Assembly (NCBI GenBank): GCA_003167055.1
Contig: PMUE01000291.1
Location: 1 to 8,688 of the forward strand
Reading direction: 5' to 3'
DNA length: 8,688 bases
From: Vulcanimicrobiota bacterium
GTDB lineage: Bacteria > Vulcanimicrobiota > Vulcanimicrobiia > Vulcanimicrobiales > Vulcanimicrobiaceae
Every line of letters begins with the position of its first letter. Position 1 is the stretch's first letter. A model generated the notes under the pieces. The model saw only the letters and a program-made list of their open reading frames with translations, did no database searches and was not told where the DNA came from. This document shows, piece by piece, positions 1 through 6,380 of this stretch. Position numbers and translations under genes: made by a program.

Positions 1-600
1 GGTGTCGGGAAGACGACGACACTGCGCGGCATTCTTGGCTTGACCGATCGCACCGGCACGATCGAAATGGAGGGCAGCCCGATCGGCTCGCTGCGAACCG
101 ATGCGATCATTCGCCGCGGCATCGCCTACGTACCCGAAGACCGCGATGTCTTCGCCGGACTTACGGTCGAGGAAAATCTGCGTCTGGCGGAGCGTCCGGA
201 CAACGAACTGCGCTACGACCTCGTCTACGATCTCTTTCCCGAACTCAAAACGCGCGCCAAGCAGCGGGCCGGCACGCTCTCGGGCGGCCAGCAGCAGATG
301 GTCGCGATTGCGCGCGCGCTGCTCAACGGCGGCAATCGACTGCTGCTCGTCGACGAACCGACCAAAGGACTTTCGCCAATCGTGGTCCGCAACGTCGTCG
401 AGGCGTTGCAGCGCGCCGCCGAGGTCGTCACGATTCTACTGGTCGAACAAAACCTCAGCGTCGCGCACAAGCTTGCACGTGATGCTATCGTGCTCGATCA
501 GGGCCGCGTCGGGTACGTCGGCACGGTCGACGAGCTGATGGGCGATCCGGCATTGGCGCGCAAGCATCTCGGACTCAGTTCCGCCGGAACAGGGCACTGA
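1..600 (+). CDS. livF: ABC transporter ATP-binding protein, LivF type (5' truncated by window)
   Basis: This is the ATPase subunit of a branched-chain-amino-acid-type (HAAT family) ABC importer; it would bind the cytoplasmic face of a LivH/LivM permease pair. The frame is open from base 1 and begins inside the Walker A loop (GVGKTTT, residues 1-7), so about 40 N-terminal residues lie outside the window; 199 residues are visible. In order: a LivF-like Q-loop region YVPEDRDVF (43-51) followed by LTVEENL, the ABC signature LSGGQQQM (93-100), Walker B LLLVDEP (114-120) followed by TKGLSP, and VEQN (148-151). Gln replaces the usual H-loop His in VEQN, which is normal for LivF (E. coli LivF also has VEQN) and separates it from LivG. 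The stop is 1 nt before the next gene, so the two are co-transcribed and probably translationally coupled. The subunit type is secure; the transported substrate is not known. Confidence 0.95.
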   Translation, partial: GVGKTTTLRGILGLTDRTGTIEMEGSPIGSLRTDAIIRRGIAYVPEDRDVFAGLTVEENLRLAERPDNELRYDLVYDLFPELKTRAKQRAGTLSGGQQQMVAIARALLNGGNRLLLVDEPTKGLSPIVVRNVVEALQRAAEVVTILLVEQNLSVAHKLARDAIVLDQGRVGYVGTVDELMGDPALARKHLGLSSAGTGH

Positions 601-601
601 C

Positions 602-1477
602 GTGAGCACGGTCGTGCTCTTGCTGCTAACCGGCCTCGGGCTCGGCGCGCTGTACTTTTTGATCGCATCGGGACTCTCGCTGATTTGGGGCCTGATGCGC
701 GTGCTCAACTTTGCGCACGGCGCGCTCTTCACGGTAGCCGCTTACGTCGCGTGGTCGGCGGTGCAGCCGCTGGCAAACGGCGATCCATTGGTCGCGTGGC
801 TGGTCGGGCTTGTGGTTGCAATCGTTACCGGCGGCGTGTGCGGAATGTTGCTCGAGGTCTTCTTGATTCGGCCACTCTACGCGCGACCGATCGGACAGAT
901 TTTGGTGACGGTCGGCGTCGCGCTGGCGGCCGTTGCGCTCATCGAAGGCGCGTACGGCAGCGATCCCAAGCAGATGATTCTGCCGCCCTGGATGTCGGCC
1001 TCGACGCACATCCTCGGCGCCGACCTGCCGAATACGCGGCTATTGTTGATCGCCGTAGCGCTCGCCGTGCTTGCGGCGCTGCTGATGTTTCTACGACGCA
1101 CGCGTTACGGGCTCGTGATTCGCGCCGGCGTCGAGAACCGCGCGATGGTCTCCGCGCTCGGGATCAACGTCGAGCGCGCTTTCACCGTGGTCTTCACGAT
1201 TGGCGGCATCGCAGCCGGGCTGGCCGGTTATCTCGCCGGCACGTACTTTGGCTATGTCGATCCGACGCGCGGCACGTCGATGCTGATCTTCGCCTTCATC
1301 GTCGTGGTCATCGGCGGTCTGGGCTCAGTCACCGGTTCGGCGATCGCTGCGGCGGTGGTTGCGATCGTACAGCAGTTTCTCAATTTTTATGCCGCACCCG
1401 GCGTCGGGGATTTCTCCGTCGTGATTCTGCTTGCTGCCGCGCTGCTGCTACGCCCGCGCTCCGGAGAATCGGCGTGA
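602..1477 (+). CDS. livH: Branched-chain-amino-acid-type ABC permease, LivH family (copy 1)
   Basis: This is an integral inner-membrane permease subunit of 291 residues, the normal LivH length. It is almost wholly hydrophobic, with about eight predicted membrane segments. Family motifs are NFAHGA (36-41) after the first helix, the cytoplasmic loop RAGVENRAMVSALGINV (174-190) that in this family contacts the ATPase, and IGGLGSVTGS (237-246). The GTG start is supported by AGGG at 591-594 with 7-nt spacing and by the 1-nt gap after the ATPase gene. The stop overlaps the next start as GTGA. The C-terminus ends LLLRPRSGESA, without the RPxGLFG tail common in LivH and present in the second copy here. 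It presumably pairs with the LivM-type protein that follows. Substrate cannot be read from the sequence. Confidence 0.94.
   Translation: MSTVVLLLLTGLGLGALYFLIASGLSLIWGLMRVLNFAHGALFTVAAYVAWSAVQPLANGDPLVAWLVGLVVAIVTGGVCGMLLEVFLIRPLYARPIGQILVTVGVALAAVALIEGAYGSDPKQMILPPWMSASTHILGADLPNTRLLLIAVALAVLAALLMFLRRTRYGLVIRAGVENRAMVSALGINVERAFTVVFTIGGIAAGLAGYLAGTYFGYVDPTRGTSMLIFAFIVVVIGGLGSVTGSAIAAAVVAIVQQFLNFYAAPGVGDFSVVILLAAALLLRPRSGESA
1463..1467 (+). promoter_or_regulatory. Ribosome binding site for livM copy 1
   Basis: GGAGA lies 6 nt upstream of the GTG at 1474. It selects this GTG, which overlaps the livH stop, over the much longer upstream open frame that would run through livH out of frame. Confidence 0.7.
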
Positions 1478-2517
1478 ACCGCGCCACGCGAATCGCTGCG
1501 CTTGCGGCGCTGGTCGTGCTGCTGATCGTCATGCCGTGGATCGGCGTTCCGATTCCACCGCTCTTTTCCGAAGCCATGAGCGCCCCGGGCTCGCTCAATC
1601 TTCTTGCGCTATGCTTTGTCTTCGGCGCGCTCGCGCTCTCGTACGACATCATCTTCGGCTTCGCCGGGCTGCTCTCGTTCGGTCACGCGCTCTACTTTGC
1701 CGCCGGCGTGTACGTTACCGCGATCGCGCTCACGCACTGGCACTGCACGCTGCTGCAGGCGATGGGCATCACCATCGTGGTGGCGCTGATTTTGCCGCTC
1801 GTCATCGGAGCCGTCTGTTTGAGGGTGCGCGACATTCAATTTGCGATGGTCACGCTCGCATTTGCGCAAGCCGGCTCCATTCTGGTGATGCAAAATCCGT
1901 TCGGACTGACCGGTGGCGAAGAAGGACTTGCACTTGGCCCGAGCGCACTGCCGGCCGCGCTGGTCGGTGTCGCCAACACCCGCAACATCTACTGGATCGC
2001 GCTCGCGTTTCTCGTGCTGACCTGCGCGATCGGTGTGTGGAGCGTCAACTCGGCGGCCGGGCGCGTATGGCAAGCGATTCGAGAGAACGAGCGCCGGGTC
2101 GCCGTGATCGGCCTCAATCCGTATCTCTACAAGCTCGGGGCCTTCGTGCTCTCGTCGTTCCTGGCGTCGATGGCCGGCGTGGTCTATATGGTGGTCGAAG
2201 GCAGCGCCAGTCCCGATGTCACGACGGCGAGCTTCACCCTCGTGCTCCTCGTCATGGTGGTGCTTGGTGGCGTCGGAACGCTCTGGGGCGCAGTGCTTGG
2301 CGGCATCGTGTACGAATATCTAGACTTTCGGCTGGTCGTGCTGGCCAATGCGAGCGGGTTGCAGTCGCTTCCCGCGTTCCTGCGCGTCCCGCTATCCGAG
2401 CCTCTTTTCATCCTTGGTGTCCTTTTCATCATCTTGGTTCTCTTCGTGCCCGGTGGACTTGCCGGTGCGGTGCGCCGGCTCAACCCCGCATCTCTGTCAT
2501 CTTCAGGGAGTCACTAG
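1474..2517 (+). CDS. livM: Branched-chain-amino-acid-type ABC permease, LivM family (copy 1)
   Basis: This is the second membrane subunit of the importer (347 residues), expected to heterodimerise with the preceding LivH. Visible family motifs: FGFAGLLSFGH (61-71), LTGGEEGL (145-152), the cytoplasmic loop AIRENERRVAVIGLN (201-215) that contacts the ATPase, and VVLGGVGTLWG (262-272). Near its C-terminus is the usual last helix ending in FVPGGLAG (324-331). The same frame is open far upstream (from 685), but that part is an Arg-rich translation antisense in character to any permease and overlaps livH, so the start is placed at GTG 1474, giving a hydrophobic N-terminal segment (RIAALAALVVLLIVMPW). 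The 4-nt GTGA overlap with livH implies translational coupling. It shares motifs with the second LivM in this window but is about 36 residues longer. Confidence 0.93.
   Translation: MNRATRIAALAALVVLLIVMPWIGVPIPPLFSEAMSAPGSLNLLALCFVFGALALSYDIIFGFAGLLSFGHALYFAAGVYVTAIALTHWHCTLLQAMGITIVVALILPLVIGAVCLRVRDIQFAMVTLAFAQAGSILVMQNPFGLTGGEEGLALGPSALPAALVGVANTRNIYWIALAFLVLTCAIGVWSVNSAAGRVWQAIRENERRVAVIGLNPYLYKLGAFVLSSFLASMAGVVYMVVEGSASPDVTTASFTLVLLVMVVLGGVGTLWGAVLGGIVYEYLDFRLVVLANASGLQSLPAFLRVPLSEPLFILGVLFIILVLFVPGGLAGAVRRLNPASLSSSGSH
2505..2510 (+). promoter_or_regulatory. Ribosome binding site for the binding-protein gene
   Basis: AGGGAG, 8 nt before the ATG at 2519, is the strongest Shine-Dalgarno-like match in the window. 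It sets the start at the signal peptide and fits a binding protein made in excess over its membrane partners. Confidence 0.75.
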
Positions 2518-2518
2518 C

Positions 2519-3733
2519 ATGCGTATTACGAGAATAATCTCCGCGGTCTGCGCCGGCATCATGCTTTGCGCGCCGCTATCGGCCGCGCCCGTAGCGGCGG
2601 CCGACACGGGGCCGATTCATATCGCGGTCATCACCGATATGAGCGGCGTGTACGCTTCGATCTCCGGTCAAGGAGCCGTCGAAGCGACCAAAATGGCGGT
2701 CGAGGATTTCGGCGGCAAAGTGCTCGGCCGGCCAATCATCGTCGATACCGTCGATCACCAGAACTCCGGACCGACCGCTGAAGCCAAGGCCCGCGAGGAA
2801 TTCGACAACGGCGCGGAGCTCGCGGTCGACCTCACCAACTCGGCGACGGCGCTGGCGGTCGCGGCGGTAGCAAAAGACATGCACAAGCTCGCGATCGTCA
2901 GTGGCGGAGGAAGCTCAGCACTTACCGGCGCGAGTTGCAACAAGTACACCTATCACTACGCCTATGACACCTACGCGCTGGCGCACTCCGAAGGCACGTC
3001 GGTCGCGAAGGCCGGCTACAAAACCTGGTACGGCATCGTCCCCGACTACGCGTTCGGCAAATCGATGCTGGCCGATTTCACCGACGCGATTGCACCGTTC
3101 GGTGCGACCTTCGTCCACTCCGACACGATGCCGCTCGGAACGACCGACTTCTCGACCTATATGTTGGCGGCGAAGAACGCGCATCCGCAAGTCGTCGCGC
3201 TGCTCAACGCCGGCGCCGACACCGTCAACAGCATGAAAGCGGCCAAAGAATTCGGCCTCGACAAACAGATGAAGATCGTGGTCGGGCTCTTCTTCCTTCC
3301 GCAAGTCGATACCGATCCCGCGCTCTGGGCCGGCGCGAAAGTTGCCGACTCATGGTATTGGAATCAGACGCCCGAAGCGCGCAAGTGGGCCGACCGCTAT
3401 GCGGCGCGCATGAACGGCGTACGCCCGGGCTCGATTCAAGCGGCGGACTACTCCTCCACGATGCAATGGCTCAAGGCGGTCAAAGCCGTCGGATCGGTCG
3501 ACGCGGACAAAATCGTCGCCTATCTCGACGGGCGCACCTTTAGCGACTTCTACGCGCAAAACGCGCAGTGGCGCGCCCGCGATCACAGCGTCGTGCACGA
3601 CATGTACGTGTACGACATCCTGCCGCAGTCCGAAGTCAAGGAGCGGGATGCATGGTACAAGCTCGTCGACACGATTCCGGCGAGCCAGGCCTTCCGCCCG
3701 GTGGCGCAGTCAAACTGCACCAAGACCTGGTAA
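2519..3733 (+). CDS. Periplasmic substrate-binding protein of HAAT ABC importer (Peripla_BP_6 / LivK-like)
   Basis: This is the extracytoplasmic ligand-binding subunit (404 residues). An N-terminal Sec signal peptide is clear: MRITR, a hydrophobic core to about residue 20, and an AxA site (A26-A28) predicting cleavage before D29. No lipobox is present (IMLC has Leu before Cys), so the mature protein should be soluble in a periplasm. The fold starts with IHIAVITDMSGVYASISGQG (33-52), the usual opening of type I binding proteins; later landmarks are VLGRPIIVD (68-76), the ligand-loop-like SGGGSSALTG (128-137), DYAFGKSM (176-183), PLGTTDFSTY (205-214) and AGADTVNS (231-238), then the tail AFRPVAQSNC (391-400). 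Two mature-domain cysteines, C140 and C400, could form a disulfide. The overall layout matches the subgroup of COG0683 proteins linked to amide, urea or aromatic-acid uptake rather than strict leucine binders, but the ligand is unknown. It lies 1 nt after livM copy 1 and 15 nt before livH copy 2. Confidence 0.93.
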   Translation: MRITRIISAVCAGIMLCAPLSAAPVAAADTGPIHIAVITDMSGVYASISGQGAVEATKMAVEDFGGKVLGRPIIVDTVDHQNSGPTAEAKAREEFDNGAELAVDLTNSATALAVAAVAKDMHKLAIVSGGGSSALTGASCNKYTYHYAYDTYALAHSEGTSVAKAGYKTWYGIVPDYAFGKSMLADFTDAIAPFGATFVHSDTMPLGTTDFSTYMLAAKNAHPQVVALLNAGADTVNSMKAAKEFGLDKQMKIVVGLFFLPQVDTDPALWAGAKVADSWYWNQTPEARKWADRYAARMNGVRPGSIQAADYSSTMQWLKAVKAVGSVDADKIVAYLDGRTFSDFYAQNAQWRARDHSVVHDMYVYDILPQSEVKERDAWYKLVDTIPASQAFRPVAQSNCTKTW

Positions 3734-3748
3734 CCGGCTAGGTTCTTC

Positions 3749-4624
3749 ATGAGCGCGGACTATCTTGCGTCCCAGCTCTTCAATGGCCTCGCAAGCGGCG
3801 CGTTCTACGCGCTGCTTGCGCTGGGTCTTTCGGTCATCTTCGGTACGCTGCGGATCATCAACTTTGCGCATGGCGCGATGTACATGCTCGGTGCGTTCGC
3901 AACGTATTACGGTGCCCAGTATTTGCACCTCAACTTCTTTCTTGCACTGATCCTTGCGCCGCTGGTCGTCGCGGTGCTCGGCATGCTCTTTGAAGTTCTG
4001 CTGTTGCGGCGGCTGCAGGGCCTCGACCCGGTCTACGGTCTGCTCTTTACCTTTGCCGCCACGCTCGTCGTCGTCAACCTGATGCGGTTGCTCGCTGGGG
4101 CGATGGGGTCGCCGTATAACATTCCTGACGCGCTGTCCGGCGCGACCAACCTCGGGTTCACGCTCTATCCGACCTACAAACTCTTCGTCATCGTCGTCTC
4201 CATCATCGTCTGCGTGCTGGTGTGGTGGTTCGTCGAGCGCAGTTTGCTCGGCGCGCGCATTCGCGCCTCGACCGAAAATCCGGTGCTGGTTCGCGCGCTC
4301 GGCATCGACACGCCGCGAATCATCACCTTGACCTTCGGCCTTGGTGTGGCGATCGCGGCGCTCGCCGGCGTGCTTGCGGCGCCTACCACCAACGTCTATC
4401 CCTCGATGGGTGACGACATTATCATCTATACGTTTGCGATCGTGGTGATCGGTGGGCTCGGATCGATCACCGGCTCGATCGTGATGGGGTTTGCGCTGGG
4501 CGTACTGCAAACGCTCGGCGCGATCTGGTATCCGCCGATCGCTACCACGCTGATCTTCATCGTGATGGTCATCGTTATCGCGCTGCGGCCGAGCGGGCTC
4601 TTCGGCCGGCCGGAGTCGAGCTGA
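3749..4624 (+). CDS. livH: Branched-chain-amino-acid-type ABC permease, LivH family (copy 2)
   Basis: This is a second LivH-type membrane subunit, 291 residues, the same length as copy 1. Motifs: GAFYALLALGLSVIFG (17-32), NFAHGA (38-43), the ATPase-contact loop RASTENPVLVRALGID (172-187), IGGLGSITGS (234-243) and the classic C-terminal LRPSGLFG (279-286). By eye it is clearly related to copy 1 but differs at well over half of positions, so it is not a recent duplicate. The ATG at 3749 follows a weak AGGT (3740-3743) in the 15-nt gap after the binding protein. Its stop overlaps the next ATG by one base (TGATG). No dedicated ATPase follows it, so it probably shares the ATPase(s) encoded upstream. 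Confidence 0.94.
   Translation: MSADYLASQLFNGLASGAFYALLALGLSVIFGTLRIINFAHGAMYMLGAFATYYGAQYLHLNFFLALILAPLVVAVLGMLFEVLLLRRLQGLDPVYGLLFTFAATLVVVNLMRLLAGAMGSPYNIPDALSGATNLGFTLYPTYKLFVIVVSIIVCVLVWWFVERSLLGARIRASTENPVLVRALGIDTPRIITLTFGLGVAIAALAGVLAAPTTNVYPSMGDDIIIYTFAIVVIGGLGSITGSIVMGFALGVLQTLGAIWYPPIATTLIFIVMVIVIALRPSGLFGRPESS
4612..4615 (+). promoter_or_regulatory. Ribosome binding site for livM copy 2
   Basis: GGAG sits inside the end of livH copy 2, 8 nt before the ATG at 4624, and supports that start at the TGATG junction. Confidence 0.6.
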
Positions 4625-5559
4625 TGGATCGCCGGCGCAACGTCCTCATGATCCTCATCGCCCTCGTTGGACTGGCGCTGCCCAAACTGATTTATCCCAT
4701 CGTCGCCATTGACGTCCTGTGCTTCGCGCTCTTTGCCGTCGCGCTCGATCTCCTGTTCGGCTTTGCCGGGCTGCTCTCGTTCGGCCAGGCGATGTTTTGG
4801 GGCGGCTCGGCGTACGTCGTAGCAATTCTCGTGCAGACCTTTCACTTCGACGGTGGGCTTGCGTTGGTTGCCGCCATTGTTTACGCGGCAATTCTCGCGG
4901 CAGTGGTCGGCGCGCTGGTCGTGCGCCGCAGCGGCATCTACTTCGCGATGATCACGCTTGCCATTGCGCAGATCGAGTACTTCGTTGCCGTACAGCTTAA
5001 AGATCTCACCGGCGGAGAGAACGGCCTGCCGATGGACTCGCGAGGAACCTTCTTCGGTGCGCATCTTTCCAATGACACCGCGTTTTACTACGTCGCGTTC
5101 GTCATTATCGCGCTCTGCGTCTGGTTCGTCATGCGCGTCGTCGGCTCGCCGTTCGGCACGGTGCTGGGCGCGATCCGGCAAAACGAAACGCGCACGATCG
5201 CGCTCGGCTATCGGGTCAATCGCTTCAAGCTCGCAACATTCATCCTGTCGGGCACCCTTTGCGGTCTCGCCGGCGCGCTCTTCGCGCGCGGCAATCGCTT
5301 AGCCGGCCTCGAGATGATCGATTGGCATACCTCGGGTGCGGTCGTGATGATGGCGATTCTCGGCGGCAGCGGAACGATCGCCGGCCCGATCATCGGCGCG
5401 GGCATCTATCAGGTCATCGAATACTTCGTGTCCAAAACGCCCATCGGTCAGGAGACGGATCTCGTCATGGGGCTGGTGTTTGCGTGCTGCATTCTCGCGT
5501 TCCGGCAAGGTATTGTCGGGGGAGTACTTTCCATACCATGGCGCAAGACTTCGACCTAG
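4624..5559 (+). CDS. livM: Branched-chain-amino-acid-type ABC permease, LivM family (copy 2)
   Basis: This is the second LivM-type permease subunit (311 residues), the expected partner of the LivH directly before it. Motifs in order: FGFAGLLSFGQAMFWGG (45-61), RRSGIYFAMITLAIAQ (101-116), LTGGENGLP (128-136), the ATPase-contact loop AIRQNETRTIALGY (183-196), and ILGGSGTIAGPIIGAG (245-260). The C-terminus ends RQGIVGGVLSIPWRKTST, the usual 'R.Gi.G' region of LivM. Hydropathy suggests 8-10 membrane segments. The 3' end overlaps the first hydrolase gene by 22 nt in another frame. It shares a 20-nt identical DNA stretch with livM copy 1 in the FGFAGLLSFG codons (1663-1682 and 4765-4784), though the proteins as a whole are divergent. 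Confidence 0.94.
   Translation: MDRRRNVLMILIALVGLALPKLIYPIVAIDVLCFALFAVALDLLFGFAGLLSFGQAMFWGGSAYVVAILVQTFHFDGGLALVAAIVYAAILAAVVGALVVRRSGIYFAMITLAIAQIEYFVAVQLKDLTGGENGLPMDSRGTFFGAHLSNDTAFYYVAFVIIALCVWFVMRVVGSPFGTVLGAIRQNETRTIALGYRVNRFKLATFILSGTLCGLAGALFARGNRLAGLEMIDWHTSGAVVMMAILGGSGTIAGPIIGAGIYQVIEYFVSKTPIGQETDLVMGLVFACCILAFRQGIVGGVLSIPWRKTST
5518..5524 (+). promoter_or_regulatory. Possible distant ribosome binding site for hydrolase 1
   Basis: GGGGGAG lies within the 3' end of livM copy 2, 13 nt before the ATG at 5538. That spacing is longer than the usual 5-9 nt, and no alternative in-frame start lies closer to it, so translation may rely on coupling to livM termination. Confidence 0.4.
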
Positions 5560-6380
5560 AGCTGCTGCGCGGGCGTTTGCGAGCGCAACGCTTCGGCGAT
5601 CCGTCGACCGGCGTACCGGCGCTCTGCATTCCGGGCCTTTCGTCCAACTCGCGCGTCTTCAACCGCCTCGGCGAGCAATTCGAACGCGACGGACATCCGC
5701 TGGTTGCCTTCGACCTTCGCGGACGCGGCTGGAGCGATATCACGGAAAAGGGCACCTACGGCTGGGACAATCACGCGCGCGATATTCTCGAAGCTGCCGA
5801 TGCGATGGGCATCGATCGGTTCGACTACGTCGGCCATTCGATGGGCGCATTCATCGGTATGGCTGCGGTCGCGATCGATCGAGGAAAACACATTCGGCGC
5901 TTGGTGCTCATCGACGGGCTCGGGATTCCGTCGCAGACGGCGCTGGCAGCAATCATCGCGGGTCTTGCTCGGCTCAAAGGCACCTTCCCCACCGCCGATA
6001 CGTACGTGAATGCAGTCCGTGAGATGGGTCTTGCGGCGCCGTGGAACGACTTGTGGGATCAGCATTACCGCTACGACTTGATCGCCGAAAACGGCAACGT
6101 CCGTCCGCGCACCGACGCTGCCGCCGTGGGTGAGGATGCTGTGTACGGAGGCACGCAAGATCCACGCGCGATCTGGCCGCTGTTAACGGTGCCCACCCTG
6201 TTGTTGCGCGCCACGGTGCCACTCGGCGATGCAGCGGATGCATTCGTCGTCACCAAGGCGGACTATGACGAGTTCCTCGCGTCGGTCCCGACGGCTATCG
6301 GCGTCGAAATTCCCGCCAACCACTTCGGGATCATGGCGGCGCAGGAAACGCTCGACGAGATCGAACGATTTCTTTCATGA
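5538..6380 (+). CDS. Alpha/beta-hydrolase 1 (first of a tandem pair)
   Basis: This is a cytoplasmic alpha/beta-hydrolase-fold enzyme of 280 residues with no signal peptide. Motifs: IPGLSSNSRVFN (31-42) at the oxyanion-loop position, where most relatives read HG and this one has PG; DLRGRGWSD (59-67); GTYGWDNHARD (72-82); the nucleophile elbow GHSMG (99-103, Ser101); LVLIDGLG (122-129, Asp126 after strand 6); a helical cap of about 80 residues; PTLLLRATVPLGDAADAF (219-236); and ANHFGI (260-265, catalytic His262). The catalytic acid is not obvious: Asp231, Asp234 or Asp126 are candidates. The reaction could be ester, lactone, amide or C-C bond hydrolysis and cannot be assigned. The ATG start lies inside the end of livM copy 2 (22-nt overlap); translating upstream in frame gives no earlier plausible start. 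It is a paralog of the next gene and overlaps it as ATGA. Confidence 0.9.
   Translation: MAQDFDLELLRGRLRAQRFGDPSTGVPALCIPGLSSNSRVFNRLGEQFERDGHPLVAFDLRGRGWSDITEKGTYGWDNHARDILEAADAMGIDRFDYVGHSMGAFIGMAAVAIDRGKHIRRLVLIDGLGIPSQTALAAIIAGLARLKGTFPTADTYVNAVREMGLAAPWNDLWDQHYRYDLIAENGNVRPRTDAAAVGEDAVYGGTQDPRAIWPLLTVPTLLLRATVPLGDAADAFVVTKADYDEFLASVPTAIGVEIPANHFGIMAAQETLDEIERFLS

Noticed and set aside
685..1473. Upstream extension of the livM copy 1 frame inside livH
   Set aside because: The frame is open but the translation is Arg-rich and unlike any permease; the GTG at 1474 with GGAGA gives the proper hydrophobic N-terminus.
2348..2518. Upstream extension of the binding-protein frame (57 codons)
   Set aside because: It would bury the signal peptide inside the protein; ATG 2519 has AGGGAG at good spacing and begins the signal peptide.
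1431..2537. 368-codon + strand frame overlapping livM copy 1
   Set aside because: The product is Arg/Ala/His-rich with no motifs; livM in the other frame has clear family motifs.
2885..2940. Possible lipoprotein or anchoring signal in the binding protein through its cysteines
   Set aside because: Neither the signal-peptide cysteines (C11, C17) nor C140 is preceded by a lipobox; the AxA cleavage site explains the N-terminus.
3734..3748. Possible promoter or terminator in the gap after the binding-protein gene
   Set aside because: Only 15 nt separate the genes, with no inverted repeat or T-run; too short for either.
3710..4510. Long antisense open frame (266 codons) across livH copy 2
   Set aside because: Its product is a low-complexity mix of Arg, Asp, Glu, His and Gln, the usual mirror of a hydrophobic GC-rich permease gene. 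It has no recognisable domain.
4426..5181. Long antisense open frame (251 codons) across the livH/livM copy 2 junction
   Set aside because: It has the same charged, domain-free composition opposite membrane-protein codons and no ribosome site of note; it is a shadow of the real genes.
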